Part shown: positions 53,753 through 62,997 of the stretch, one piece after another
Layout: each line of letters starts with the position of its first letter
How positions within the stretch are numbered: the stretch's first letter is position 1
Source: an uncultured Bryobacteraceae bacterium
GTDB lineage: Bacteria > Acidobacteriota > Terriglobia > Bryobacterales > Bryobacteraceae
Length of the DNA stretch: 64,000 nucleotides
Reading direction: 5' to 3'
Assembly: GCA_938003835.1 (NCBI GenBank)
Contig: CALKXJ010000016.1
Location: 170,540-234,539 of the forward strand
Notes under the pieces: model-generated
Database searches by the model: none
What the model was told of the DNA's origin: nothing
Seen by the model: only the letters and a program-made list of their open reading frames with translations
Translations under genes and position numbers: made by a program

Positions 53753-55519
53753 TCAGCGCAGTGTGGCTTCGGTGCCGGCGACCGAGACGCCGTATTTTTC
53801 GAGGAGCGCCCCCGAAGCACGGTCTACTGCCGCGCGAGCCTTCAGATAGGCCGCTTGAGCGGCGACCTCGGCGGCCCTGGCCTGCGCCAGGTCGCGCTGG
53901 TACTGGATGACCAGGAAGGTTGTTGAAGCGCCCACCGCAAGCTTCTCTTCTTCGGCGGCGAGCGCCTGCTCCTGAAACTGCCTTTCGCTGGCGGCGGCAG
54001 CGAGCGCCGCCCGAGCCTGCTCGAGAGCGACCAGCGCGTTTGTGATTTCGACGTGCACCTGCTTGTAGAGCTGCCGCAGGCGCAACTCTTGTTGGCGCAG
54101 GGCAAGGCTGTCCCGGATGTAGTCCGCCTCAGCCACCCGGTTCCGCAAGGGGATGGTGAGCTGCACCCCGATGCCGTAATCCGGGAAATTGCGCCGGAGA
54201 AGCTGCGCCAGGGCAGTTCCATAGCCGCCGATCAGGATCGGATCCGGGGTATGCGGCGCCCCGCCGGGAGACGTGAGCGGATTCACTTCGCCGGCCAGGG
54301 CGTTGTTGCGCACTGCGGCAACCAGGTCGAGCGAGGGCCGCAAGGCATCCTTGCTTCCCCGCAGGGCCTGCCGGGTGCTCTCGATCTGAAGGCGGGCCTG
54401 TGCGAGGTCCGGCCTCCGCTCGATCGCTTGCTGTGCCAGATCGGCCGCCGGAGGAATTCTTTCCTCCGGGTCGACACGCAGCGGATCGGTGAGGACAAAC
54501 CGGATGTTCGCCAGCACCGGGTCCGTAACGGCGCCTCGCGTGAGGTAATCCTTGAGGACGGTCTCCTGTTGCCGCACGAGGGCCTCGGCGGCGATCAAGT
54601 CCCGGCGGGTGCGGGCCACTTCCGCGCGAGCCCGGACGACGTCAATCGGCGCCCGGGTGCCTGCTTCCACCTGGGCCTGATTGTCGGCAAGCAGCTTTTC
54701 GGCGCGCTGGAGCGCCTGCCGGCGCACCATCACATCCGCCTGGAAACTGGCAAGGTCCCAGTACAGGCGGATCACGGCCGTGACCGTACTGATCACCTGT
54801 TGTTGGAAGATCAGATCGGATTGAGCGCGGGCGTTGGCGGCGATCCGGATGAAACGCGAGTTCAGCGATTGCCCGAAGCCCCGCAGCAAAGGCTGGGTGA
54901 AGGTGATCCCGAACGAAGAAGCATTGAAGGGCCTCAGATCGTAGCGGCGGTGGTTGTGAAACTGATGGGTGTTGTCCCAACCGGCGGTGATTTCCCCGCC
55001 GGTGAGGAAGCCCTGCTGCCACCCGAGATTTGCCGTGGCCACGTCGGTCACCAGCGCCGGCGTGCCCACCAGGAAGGAATTCAGTTGCGGGGCCGTCAAA
55101 TGATCCCGGCGCAGCTTCGCGAAGAGAACCGGATCGAGTGAAGGCGGAAGGCGTCCGGGGCTCAGGACGATCTGGCCGGCAATGGAGAGGTTGGTTTCCG
55201 GACCCGGCCCGAGCGCCGGAGCCGGCGCATCGGCCGCCGCGCTGACGCTCTTCGGTCCCTCACGCACCGCCAGCGGTATTCCGCGCGGTACCGCTCCGGC
55301 CTGCGCTCGGTCGAGCTCTGTTTCAGCAAAGCGCGGGCCGAGGCGCTGCACCTCGACGTCGAGGGTGTTCTCCAGCGCGATGGCGATTGCATCGCGCAAG
55401 GAGAGATAGGCATTTCCGCCGCGTACCAGCGACGCCAGCCGCGGTGAATCTTCCTCGAGCTGCGCCCGGATTTCAGCGGCCAGCACAAGCCCTGCGGCAA
55501 GCACGAGGAAGCGTCTCAT
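53753..55519 (-). CDS. TolC-family outer-membrane efflux protein, long form
   Basis: 588 aa, about 150 residues longer than usual TolC proteins. Signal peptide (MRRFLVLAAGLVLAAEIRA), first repeat with LSLRDAIAIALENTLDVEVQR, a long unusual insert (about 75-185, proline/alanine-rich then LNSFLVGTPALVTDVATANLGWQQGF), and a second repeat with AQQAIERRPDLAQARLQIES. The insert may form an outer-membrane or periplasmic extension. Last gene of the HAE1-type operon, overlapping its adaptor by four bases. Confidence 0.88.
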   Translation of the reverse strand: MRRFLVLAAGLVLAAEIRAQLEEDSPRLASLVRGGNAYLSLRDAIAIALENTLDVEVQRLGPRFAETELDRAQAGAVPRGIPLAVREGPKSVSAAADAPAPALGPGPETNLSIAGQIVLSPGRLPPSLDPVLFAKLRRDHLTAPQLNSFLVGTPALVTDVATANLGWQQGFLTGGEITAGWDNTHQFHNHRRYDLRPFNASSFGITFTQPLLRGFGQSLNSRFIRIAANARAQSDLIFQQQVISTVTAVIRLYWDLASFQADVMVRRQALQRAEKLLADNQAQVEAGTRAPIDVVRARAEVARTRRDLIAAEALVRQQETVLKDYLTRGAVTDPVLANIRFVLTDPLRVDPEERIPPAADLAQQAIERRPDLAQARLQIESTRQALRGSKDALRPSLDLVAAVRNNALAGEVNPLTSPGGAPHTPDPILIGGYGTALAQLLRRNFPDYGIGVQLTIPLRNRVAEADYIRDSLALRQQELRLRQLYKQVHVEITNALVALEQARAALAAAASERQFQEQALAAEEEKLAVGASTTFLVIQYQRDLAQARAAEVAAQAAYLKARAAVDRASGALLEKYGVSVAGTEATLR

Positions 55520-56832
55520 TGGGTCGGTCCTCCCCCCTTGGCGACAGTCGGCTTCGGCGGCGAGACCGGCCGGACCCTGACGCCCTCGGCCACCTCGTCG
55601 GTGAGATTCGTGATGACTCTCTGTCCGGGCTTCAAGCCTTCCAGCACCTCGATCTCCGCCCCATAATCCCGACCCAGTTTGACCGGCATCAGATGAACCC
55701 GGGCGCCTTCGCCCACCGTGGCGACAATCGGGCCCTTGGACGTATTGCGGAAGGCGCCCGCGGGGATGACGAGCGGCGGGCTTTCGCGACGCAGCCGGAA
55801 GTGGACCGTCGCGTACATTCCCGGCAGGAGCAATCCGGCCGGGTTCGGCATCCGAATTTCGGTCAGCAGGGTGCGCGATTGAGGGTCGAGAGAATTCGAG
55901 GTCCGGCTGACCCGGCCCGGAAACCGGCGCCCGCGGTACTCCTCCACCTCCACGCTACATGGCAGTCCCGCCCGGATATGAGGAGCTTCGCTCTGAGGCA
56001 CACTGACAAAGACGCGCAGCATCTGAATCTGGGCCATCCGGAACATCTCGCGAAGCGAGCTGGCGCTGCCGGCGCTGACTAACGTGCCGACGTCGACGTT
56101 TCTTGTGGTAATCACGCCCGCAAACGGAGCCCGTACCTGGCGAAAGGACTGTAACTCCCGCAGGCGCTGGAGCGTCGCCTCCGCCGCCAAAATGTTGTCG
56201 CGAGCCGCTTGCACATTGGCCTCAGCGGCAGCCGCATCGGCACGGCGCGCCTCGTAGGCGGCTCGCTTCTCATCGCCGTCCTGTTGGGAGAGCACACCCT
56301 TTTCGACCAGCACCTGCCATCGCTTCGCGGTGACCTCCGCCAGGCTCAGGTTGGCGAGCGCCTGCTGGTGGGCCGCCTGCGCCTGCCGGAAGGCCGATTC
56401 CGCGCGTCTCAAGCTAGCCTCCGCCTCCCGGATCTGCTGCTCGAGCTCCGGCGAGTCGATCTCCGCCAAGAGCTGGCCGGAGCTGACCCGGTCGCCGATG
56501 TCAACCAGGCGCCGCTTGATGTAGCCGTCGGCGCGGGCGAAGATGGGCGTCTCGATCTCGGCCTGAATCGTGCCGGGCAGGCTGATGTTGATCTCCGCGG
56601 GAGCTTCTCGGGCGGGCACGACGGTGACCGAGGGGACCTGTTGTTGCTGGCCTCGGGCCTCTGCGGCCAGTTGCCGGCTGCGCGCCGCGCGCGGCAGATA
56701 GCCTAGTCCGAACAAAAGGCCGAGGAACGCGACGGTGACGAGAGCAAGGAAAACTCCTTTTCGGCCGCGACGATTCGGCGGTTCACAGCCGTCGGCTCTG
56801 TCGTAATTTGCCTCGGTTTCCAACTTTTTCAT
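55516..56832 (-). CDS. RND periplasmic adaptor, AcrA/MexA-like
   Basis: 438 aa. The N-terminus is a basic stretch followed by one hydrophobic helix (GVFLALVTVAFLGLLFGLGYL), so it is anchored by a membrane span rather than a lipid. It then has an AcrA-like order: barrel-sandwich (IFARADGYIKRRLVDIGDRVSSGQ ... VRAPFAGVITTRNVDVG), a long coiled coil (about 135-225), a beta-barrel and a C-terminal GLKPGQRVITNL domain. It lies between the pump and TolC genes with four-base overlaps on each side. Confidence 0.9.
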   Translation of the reverse strand: MKKLETEANYDRADGCEPPNRRGRKGVFLALVTVAFLGLLFGLGYLPRAARSRQLAAEARGQQQQVPSVTVVPAREAPAEINISLPGTIQAEIETPIFARADGYIKRRLVDIGDRVSSGQLLAEIDSPELEQQIREAEASLRRAESAFRQAQAAHQQALANLSLAEVTAKRWQVLVEKGVLSQQDGDEKRAAYEARRADAAAAEANVQAARDNILAAEATLQRLRELQSFRQVRAPFAGVITTRNVDVGTLVSAGSASSLREMFRMAQIQMLRVFVSVPQSEAPHIRAGLPCSVEVEEYRGRRFPGRVSRTSNSLDPQSRTLLTEIRMPNPAGLLLPGMYATVHFRLRRESPPLVIPAGAFRNTSKGPIVATVGEGARVHLMPVKLGRDYGAEIEVLEGLKPGQRVITNLTDEVAEGVRVRPVSPPKPTVAKGGGPTQ

Positions 56833-59800
56833 TCGAGCATCTCCGCATCTTCCTCCGCAGGCTTGGCGCTCTGCTTCGACTTGAAGAAGCTGTACGCCAC
56901 TGGCACGAGAAACAGCGTGGCGAGGGTCGCCGCCAGCAAACCACCAATGACCGCCCGCCCGATCGGAGCATTCTGTTCGCCCCCCTCGCCGAGCCCGAGC
57001 GACATGGGCAGCATGCCCAGAATCATCGCTCCGGCGGTCATCAGCACCGGGCGAAGCCGCGTCGCCGCTGCCAGGCGTGCGGCCGTGGCGACGGGCACTC
57101 CCTCGGCACGGCGCTGGTTGGCGAAAGTCACCAACAAGACGCTGTTGGCGGTGGCAACTCCGATCGCCATGATCGCGCCCATGAGCGAAGGGACGTTGAT
57201 GGTGGTCTGCGTCACATACAGCGCCCAGACAATTCCGGACAAGGCGCCGGGAAGCGCCATCAAAATGATCAGGGGATCAAGCCAGCTTTGGAAGTTGACC
57301 GCCATTACCAGATACACCAAAGCGACGGCCAAGACCATGCCGCCCGCAAGCCCCAGGAAAGATTCCCGCATGGTTTCGATCTGTCCGCGCACCTGGAGGA
57401 ACGATCCGCGCGGCAGCTTGGAGCGAAACTCCTCCACGATCTTGTCCACCTCCTTGGCCACGCTCCCCAAATCGCGATCCTGCACCGCCGCATAGACGTC
57501 CAGCACCGGCTGCACGTTGTAATGGCTGACCACCATCGGCGAAACCGTTCGCTCAGCCACGGCGAGGTTGCCCAGCAGTTGCGGCGGCCCGGGTTTTGCG
57601 GAGGCCAGTGGGATGTTCCGGATTTCGTCCATCGCGCTAATCCGGTATTCCGGAGTCTGAACCGCAATCAGGTAACTGACGCCGGTCTGAGGATGCAGCC
57701 AGTAGTTTGGAGAGACCTGGCCGGAGGAGCTGAGCGACACCAAGACGCTGTTGGCGATCTCTCTTTGCGTGAGCCCCATCTGCCCGGCGCGGCTTCGATC
57801 GACGTTAATCCGCAGCTCCGGTGCATCCAGAACCTGGTGCAGCCGCACATCGACGGCACCGGGCACCTGCCGGAGACGCCTCTCGATCTCCCTGGCGATC
57901 CCGTAGTTGGCCTCAAGATTCCGCCCGATCACCTGAATGTCGATGGGCGCCGGGATGCCAAAGTTGAGAATCTGGCTGACCATGTCGGCCGAGCGGAAGA
58001 AAAAGGTCATTTCGGGAAAGGCGGCGGGCAGCTCTCGCCGGAGGCGCCGCGCGTATTCCCACGTCTCGCCTCGCCTGCGTTCCCGCCGGAGGGAAATCAG
58101 GATCTCGCCATCCCCGGAGCCGATGGTCGCCGAGTCGGTGTAAGCCATGTTGAGCGGCAGGACCGGCAGGCCGATGTTGTCGAGAATCGTCTCGAGCTTC
58201 GATGGTGGGATGATCTCGCGAATCTTGTTCTCGACTCGGGCAAACAGTTCCTCGGTAGTCTCCAGCCGGGTCCCGGCCGGAGCTCGAACATGGAGCCGCA
58301 ACTGCCCTCCGTCGACCTGAGGGAAAAAATCCTGGCCCAGTTGCGTCGCAAGAAAGCCCGAGGTCGCGCAAAACAGAACGAACAGGACGGTCACTGCCAG
58401 CCGATGAGCGAGCGCCCAGTCCAAGGCGTTTTGGTAAGTCTCGCGGAACCGCTCGAAGCGTCGCCGGAAGGCATGATGGACCTTTGACAGCGGGCCCGAT
58501 CCGCCCGCGCGGTGACCCGGCCCGCCGCGGTAGAGCCGGAGTTCCGGGCGGAGCATGTACCAAACCATGGTGGGCAGCAAGGTGCGCGAAAGCGCCCAGG
58601 ACGCCATCATGGCGAAGACGACCGCCATGGCCAGAGGCTGGAAGAGGTACTTGGCCGTGCCCCGCAGCAAGACGACCGGCGCGAAGACGATCGAGATGGA
58701 AAGCGCCGAAACCAGTGCAGGAACCGCGATCTCGCCGGCGCCGTCAAGCACCCCTCTCACCATCGACTTGCCCTGGGCGAAATGCCGGTGAATGTTCTCG
58801 ATGGCGACGACACCTTCGTCCACCAGAATTCCGATCGCCAGCGCCAGCCCGCCCAGCGTCATCACATTGATGGTCTGGCCGAGACCGTAGAGCAGAATGA
58901 GCGAAGTCAACATCGAGAGCGGGATGGAGGTGCAGACAATCAGCGTGCTCCGCCAGCTTCCCAGAAACAGCAGGATCATCAGCGAGACGAGGATCGCCGC
59001 CAGAATGGCCTCAGAGAGGACCGCCCGGATTGAGGCGCGCACAAACAGGGATTGATCGAGCAGGAGCCGGACATCGAGCTCGGGCGGCAAGGTGGAGAGG
59101 ATGCGCGGCAGTTCCCGCTTGACCTTGCTCACGATGTCCAGCGTCGATGCGGTGCCGGTCTTGAGAATCGAGACCAGTGCGCCACGCCGCCCGTCCTGGC
59201 GAACGATGTTCATCTGCACGGCTCCGCCGTCGCGAACCTGCGCCACGTCGCGAAGATAAACGGTGGCGCCGCCCTGCTGGCGCACGGGCATGTCGTTGAA
59301 AAGCTCCACCACGGCAGGACTGTTGTTCAGGCGGACGCTGTACTCCCAGTCGCCCATCTTGGCCGTGCCGGCCGGGAGAATCGGGCTCTGGAAATTGACG
59401 GCGGAGACGACGTCCGCTGGCGAGACGCCGCGGGCGTACAAGGCCAGCGGGTCGAGATCGACCATGATCTGTCGGGCCTTGCCTCCATACGGCTGGAGCA
59501 CAGACGCTCCTTGCACGGTCGCCAATTGCGTGCGAAGGAAGTTCGATCCGATGTCGTAGAGCGCCTGCTCGGACAGTCCCTGCCCGCCGAGCCCCAACTG
59601 GAGAATCGGGACGCTGGATGCGTTGAAGCGCAGGATGAGCGGCGGGGTCGCGCCTGGCGGCATCTGCCGCGTCACCGTCTGCGAGATCGCGGTCATTTGA
59701 GCGACGGCGGCATCGACCGGCGTGCCGGGATGAAAGAACACCTTGATGATGCCCATGCCGGCGAAGGTGTGCGATTCGATGTGCTCGATATCGTTGACGG

Positions 59801-60020
59801 TCGTGGTGAAGGAGCGCTCGGACACCATCGTGATGCGCTTTTCCATCTCGTCGGCGGCCAGGCCCCGGTACTGCCAGATCGCGCTCACGACCGGAATGTC
59901 GATGTTCGGTAAAACATCCGTCGGCATCCGGGCAATCGCGATGCCGCCCAGGATGGCAATGACGACGGCCGCCGCGATGAACGTATACGGCCGCCGCAGG
60001 GCAAGCTTTACGATCCACAT
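56829..60020 (-). CDS. RND efflux pump, HAE1 family
   Basis: 1063-aa inner-membrane transporter of the hydrophobe/amphiphile efflux type. N-terminal WIVKLALRRPYTFIAAAVVIAILGGIAIARMPTDV, 12 predicted helices, and helix 4 with AIGILVDEGVVAIENI, where most relatives have VDD; the second acidic residue is Glu. The start at ATG 60020 (GGAG ten bases upstream) replaces a longer frame from 60065. First gene of the operon pump-adaptor-TolC. Substrate unknown. Confidence 0.92.
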   Translation of the reverse strand: MWIVKLALRRPYTFIAAAVVIAILGGIAIARMPTDVLPNIDIPVVSAIWQYRGLAADEMEKRITMVSERSFTTTVNDIEHIESHTFAGMGIIKVFFHPGTPVDAAVAQMTAISQTVTRQMPPGATPPLILRFNASSVPILQLGLGGQGLSEQALYDIGSNFLRTQLATVQGASVLQPYGGKARQIMVDLDPLALYARGVSPADVVSAVNFQSPILPAGTAKMGDWEYSVRLNNSPAVVELFNDMPVRQQGGATVYLRDVAQVRDGGAVQMNIVRQDGRRGALVSILKTGTASTLDIVSKVKRELPRILSTLPPELDVRLLLDQSLFVRASIRAVLSEAILAAILVSLMILLFLGSWRSTLIVCTSIPLSMLTSLILLYGLGQTINVMTLGGLALAIGILVDEGVVAIENIHRHFAQGKSMVRGVLDGAGEIAVPALVSALSISIVFAPVVLLRGTAKYLFQPLAMAVVFAMMASWALSRTLLPTMVWYMLRPELRLYRGGPGHRAGGSGPLSKVHHAFRRRFERFRETYQNALDWALAHRLAVTVLFVLFCATSGFLATQLGQDFFPQVDGGQLRLHVRAPAGTRLETTEELFARVENKIREIIPPSKLETILDNIGLPVLPLNMAYTDSATIGSGDGEILISLRRERRRGETWEYARRLRRELPAAFPEMTFFFRSADMVSQILNFGIPAPIDIQVIGRNLEANYGIAREIERRLRQVPGAVDVRLHQVLDAPELRINVDRSRAGQMGLTQREIANSVLVSLSSSGQVSPNYWLHPQTGVSYLIAVQTPEYRISAMDEIRNIPLASAKPGPPQLLGNLAVAERTVSPMVVSHYNVQPVLDVYAAVQDRDLGSVAKEVDKIVEEFRSKLPRGSFLQVRGQIETMRESFLGLAGGMVLAVALVYLVMAVNFQSWLDPLIILMALPGALSGIVWALYVTQTTINVPSLMGAIMAIGVATANSVLLVTFANQRRAEGVPVATAARLAAATRLRPVLMTAGAMILGMLPMSLGLGEGGEQNAPIGRAVIGGLLAATLATLFLVPVAYSFFKSKQSAKPAEEDAEMLE

Positions 60021-60781
60021 GATCCGGTTCTCCAAGCCGGCCGGCACGGCAGCGCCGGCTGCCATGCGCCTCCTGGCCGGCGCTCAGCCCGTCGCCGACA
60101 GACTCTGCCGGTTGTGGCAGGCATGGACCGGCTCCTCCGTGCAGGAGACGCTCCAATCCATATCATCAGGTCTGTTTTTCCTAAACCGGCTCCTGTGCAC
60201 GCGACGGACAACAGACCTCTCCCCACTCATACTATGCTATCCGCTTCTGGGCGGCGCTCGTCGGTAATCCCGGCGGCCGATTCGCCGATCCGGGCTGTCA
60301 GAAGAAAGACTCCGCCGCCGGCCTCGGGCAGGCTCACCATCCGCCGAAGGCCGGCCTGCGCAGACCGAAAGGTCGCCGGGGAGTCCTCGGCCTCCTGGAA
60401 CGCCGCCAGAGGCTTGCTTTCGTGATCGATTCCAGCCTGATTGGGACGCAGGCTACGGGCCTCGGCGTCGGCTCGCAAACGGCCTGCGGAGCCCCAGCGG
60501 GGCCTTAGGATCGGCTTAATGCAAAGGCGGCCTTCGTCGCAAAAAACGGCTCCACCGCCACACGCCTTCAAGTTGGACGAGGCCTTGAGTAGCCGCATGA
60601 GCCCCCCGGAAGAGGGCCCTTTGCTGTTCGCGGGCCTCCGAGCCGCGCGGCAGTCCGCAGACTGTCCTTCCTCATCGGAGCGATTGTTTTAACCGCAGCA
60701 GCCAGTCGACGGAGTCCGGAGCGGCAAACGCGCCGCCGGCATCGCGGCCGGCCGGCCGTGTCGCGGAAGGATCGCGGCCGT
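60021..60781. other. Gene-poor region upstream of the HAE1 pump, with a long inverted repeat
   Basis: About 760 bases with no supported gene; frames of 60-120 codons have no domains or ribosome binding sites. It should hold the promoter of the efflux operon. AGGTCTGTT (60168-60176) and AACAGACCT (60210-60218) form a perfect 9-bp inverted repeat. Confidence 0.5.
60168..60218. promoter_or_regulatory. Inverted repeat, possible operator of the HAE1 efflux operon
   Basis: AGGTCTGTT (60168-60176) and AACAGACCT (60210-60218) are perfect complements. Their centres are 42 bp apart, about four helical turns, as expected for a looped or doubly bound regulator; as RNA it would be a long-loop stem. It lies about 150-200 bases upstream of the pump start. 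No regulator gene is adjacent. Confidence 0.35.
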
Positions 60782-62137
60782 TCACCCAGCGGGCTTCGGA
60801 GGCGCGAGCCGCATGTCGCCGAACGGAACCGATTCCATAAAGTTCCAGACCTGCCGCAGAATTGCGTGCCGGCTCGGGTGAGCGTCGGCCGGATTCAGGG
60901 TCCCGGTGAAGCCCGTCAACGAGTTGCCGTCGTTGTCGGCGAAAACAGACCCGCGGCGCTCATCTGGTTTACCCCGGCGTTTTGGCGGATCTCGTCATCG
61001 GAGTCGTCGCGGTTGAGACTGCGCAGGTGGTCGGTGTTGCGGGACCAGAGCGTCTCCTGCGCCAGCAGCGGCTTTACCGGATGGTGGCTCTCGAGGAGCC
61101 CGCGGCTCAGACGGACCGGATCCGGGGTGTTCAGCCCTTGCAGCACGCCGTAGGTGGTTCAGTCGCTGTCAGGGAAGGGATCGTCTCCGGTACGGTTGTG
61201 GATAATGATCGGGTGCTTCCTGGGATCGAGCGAGGCGATGAGCCTGCCGAGGCGCGTCACCTCCTCGTCGCTCATCCACCGCAGGTCCCCGTCCAGGTTC
61301 GGTTCCGGTCCGGCGACGTTCCACAGCAGATGCCACATGGAGGCGAGGCGCGCCAGCGTGTAGCGGATGTAAAGCTCCTGATCGTGCGGATCCCGCGGGG
61401 AGTTGGACTTCTGACCGAAGAAGCCGGCGAAGCCCCAAACCACGAGGCGGCGCTTCGCCGGATCCAGAGGGATCCACGTGCCGGTACTCGGCGGCGTTCA
61501 GCGGCCAGAGTCTCGGCGTTTCCCAGCCGCGCCCCTCTTCGTCGCGATTCAGGAAATGGCCGGCGAGGGAGAGAAAGTTGTAGCCGTTGGCCTGCGCCCA
61601 ATCCAGGAAGCGCTACCAGTCCGCTTCCAGTCAGTTGGCGGCGAAAAAGCGGTCGCCGGCGTGCAGGCCGCGGTCCAGAAGCGGCCTGCCGCCGGCGGAA
61701 CCAAACCAGACAGGATTGGCACGGTGGACACAGATCATTCCCGGCAGCCTGCCATGGCCGGAGACGTGGAACTCGCCCTGACGGCACAAGCTACCGTCCG
61801 ACATCTCCACTTCGAATTTCCATCTGCCGGGCTGGGCGGCACAGGCGCGGAAACGCCACGTGCGGCCGCCGTCAGGAAAGCCCCAGAAGGTTAAGCGCGT
61901 GCCATCCGGCCGCGTGTAGTGCACTCGGGGCGTGACGTCGCGATACGGATCGGCGTAGCTCCGGCGGTGCTCGATTGAGCCTTCCAAGAAGCCATACAGC
62001 GGAACCTTGGCGGCTGCGGCCGACGTCGCGGCGGCGCAGACCGCAAAAGCGGAGAGCAGCCACCACAGGGCGGATCTGCCGGGCAACCGCGGCGACGAGA
62101 ACCGGCCGTCTCTCCTGCGATTGGCATTTTGTCCCAA
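60782..62137 (-). pseudogene. Secreted glycoside hydrolase (DUF5060/DUF4038-like) pseudogene
   Basis: The minus strand preserves a whole gene in pieces: a signal region (LLSAFAVCAAATSAAAAKV), a DUF5060-like beta domain (LYGFLEGSIEHRRSY ... FRACAAQPGRWKFEVEMSDG), then a DUF4038-type barrel (DRGLHAGDRFFAAN, RFLDWAQANGYNFLSLA, FAGFFGQKSNSPRD, NVAGPEP, NRTGDDPFPDSD) and an end at TGA 60782 (MRLAPPKPAG). Damage: TGA at 61631-61633 and TAG at about 61615 in the FFAAN...RFLDW stretch, TGA at 61159 where Trp is expected, and frameshifts near 61475 and 60938. At least two Trp codons became TGA. Nonsense changes cannot be homopolymer errors, so this is a real pseudogene. Confidence 0.75.
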
Positions 62138-62629
62138 ACTATGTCAGCGAAAGAACGCGAAAGGCCGGACTGCGCCCCCCATGAGGGTCCCGTTCTGGTT
62201 TGTGGTGACACCGACGGCGCCGCATCTCCCGCTGCGGTGCAACAAATCGGGCCGTGCGCGACACGCCTCCTTAATCCTCGTCGACCTGGCGCCCGACATT
62301 GCGCCGCTCATCTCTAACGGCCCTCCAGTGCGGCCGCAAACGGCGATGCTCGCAAGAAAAACAGGGCGGCGGGAAGTTACGGTCCTTGGGGTGTGGCTCC
62401 CCGGCAAGGACGCGTTTCGAACTCTGGTGGCGTGCCCGTCGGCGGCAGTCAGATCGGTTTTCTGGAACATTCAGATATTTTCGCTTGACTGAGGTGCAAT
62501 GGCCGAATGCTTGGATCATCTCATTCTGCGCCGCCCCCCACTCTAGGAGAATGTTCGGCTGATCATTCGGTTGGTTTTCGGGGTTGCGCCGTTCGCGCCA
62601 GTAGGTCTATACTGACAAAGGAGCCGCCG
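62138..62629. other. Intergenic stretch without a supported gene
   Basis: About 490 bases between the hydrolase pseudogene start and the small leader ORF. Frames up to 160 codons are open on one strand, but lack domains and ribosome binding sites. A TATACT hexamer (62608-62613) is close to the leader ORF but so near its Shine-Dalgarno that a transcript starting there would lose part of it. Confidence 0.45.
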
Positions 62630-62692
62630 ATGGCTCCGAAAGACGGATATGGAAACGACCGGTGGCAGTACTTCGTTGACCAAGCGGGATGA
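62630..62692 (+). CDS. 20-aa leader ORF upstream of mgtA
   Basis: ATG 62630 to TGA 62690-62692, preceded by AAAGGAG at six-base spacing, one of the best ribosome binding sites in the window. The peptide is polar (one Pro, several Asp, Gly, Tyr and Trp) and not a membrane or toxin-type peptide. It lies 305 bases before the Mg2+ transporter gene on the same strand. Mg2+-transporter leaders in enterobacteria contain a short translated ORF (mgtL), so a leader-peptide role is possible. The 9-mer GAGCCGCCG occurs on both sides (62621 and 62691). Confidence 0.45.
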   Translation: MAPKDGYGNDRWQYFVDQAG

Positions 62693-62997
62693 GCCGCCGT
62701 TGCGGGTGGGCTCTCTGCTGGCGTCGTCTGCTCCGTACGCGTGCACCGATCCGGTTCTACTGACCCTTCCTTGTTAGGGTAGTGAGGCCGGCCGCTCGCG
62801 ACGGCGTTGCGACGTCGCGCAGTGGCCCGCTCCGACCCAATCTCATTCCAGCTGAATCAAGTGCGCGTGTATCGCGCCCTTCCTCCGCCCGGCGCCCGAG
62901 CAGTTTTCTCTGGCGCTGAGGCAGGCGGTGTGGGCGTCGTGCCGATACCGTGCGCACTCTGAGGCGAATTGCGGCCACGGCGAGGAGATGCGCGACT
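62693..62997 (+). promoter_or_regulatory. 305-base leader before mgtA
   Basis: No coding frame is supported here. Short inverted repeats are visible (ACCCT with AGGGT around 62763-62780; the palindrome GCGACGTCGC near 62809-62818). No known Mg2+ riboswitch consensus was recognised by eye. GAGGAG (62982-62987) is the ribosome binding site of the transporter gene. Confidence 0.35.

Noticed and set aside
60227..60598. 123-codon minus-strand frame upstream of the efflux operon
   Set aside because: No recognisable domain, start signal or conserved composition.
62144..62470. 108-codon minus-strand frame in the gene-poor 62 kb region
   Set aside because: No domain or ribosome site; typical chance frame in GC-rich DNA.
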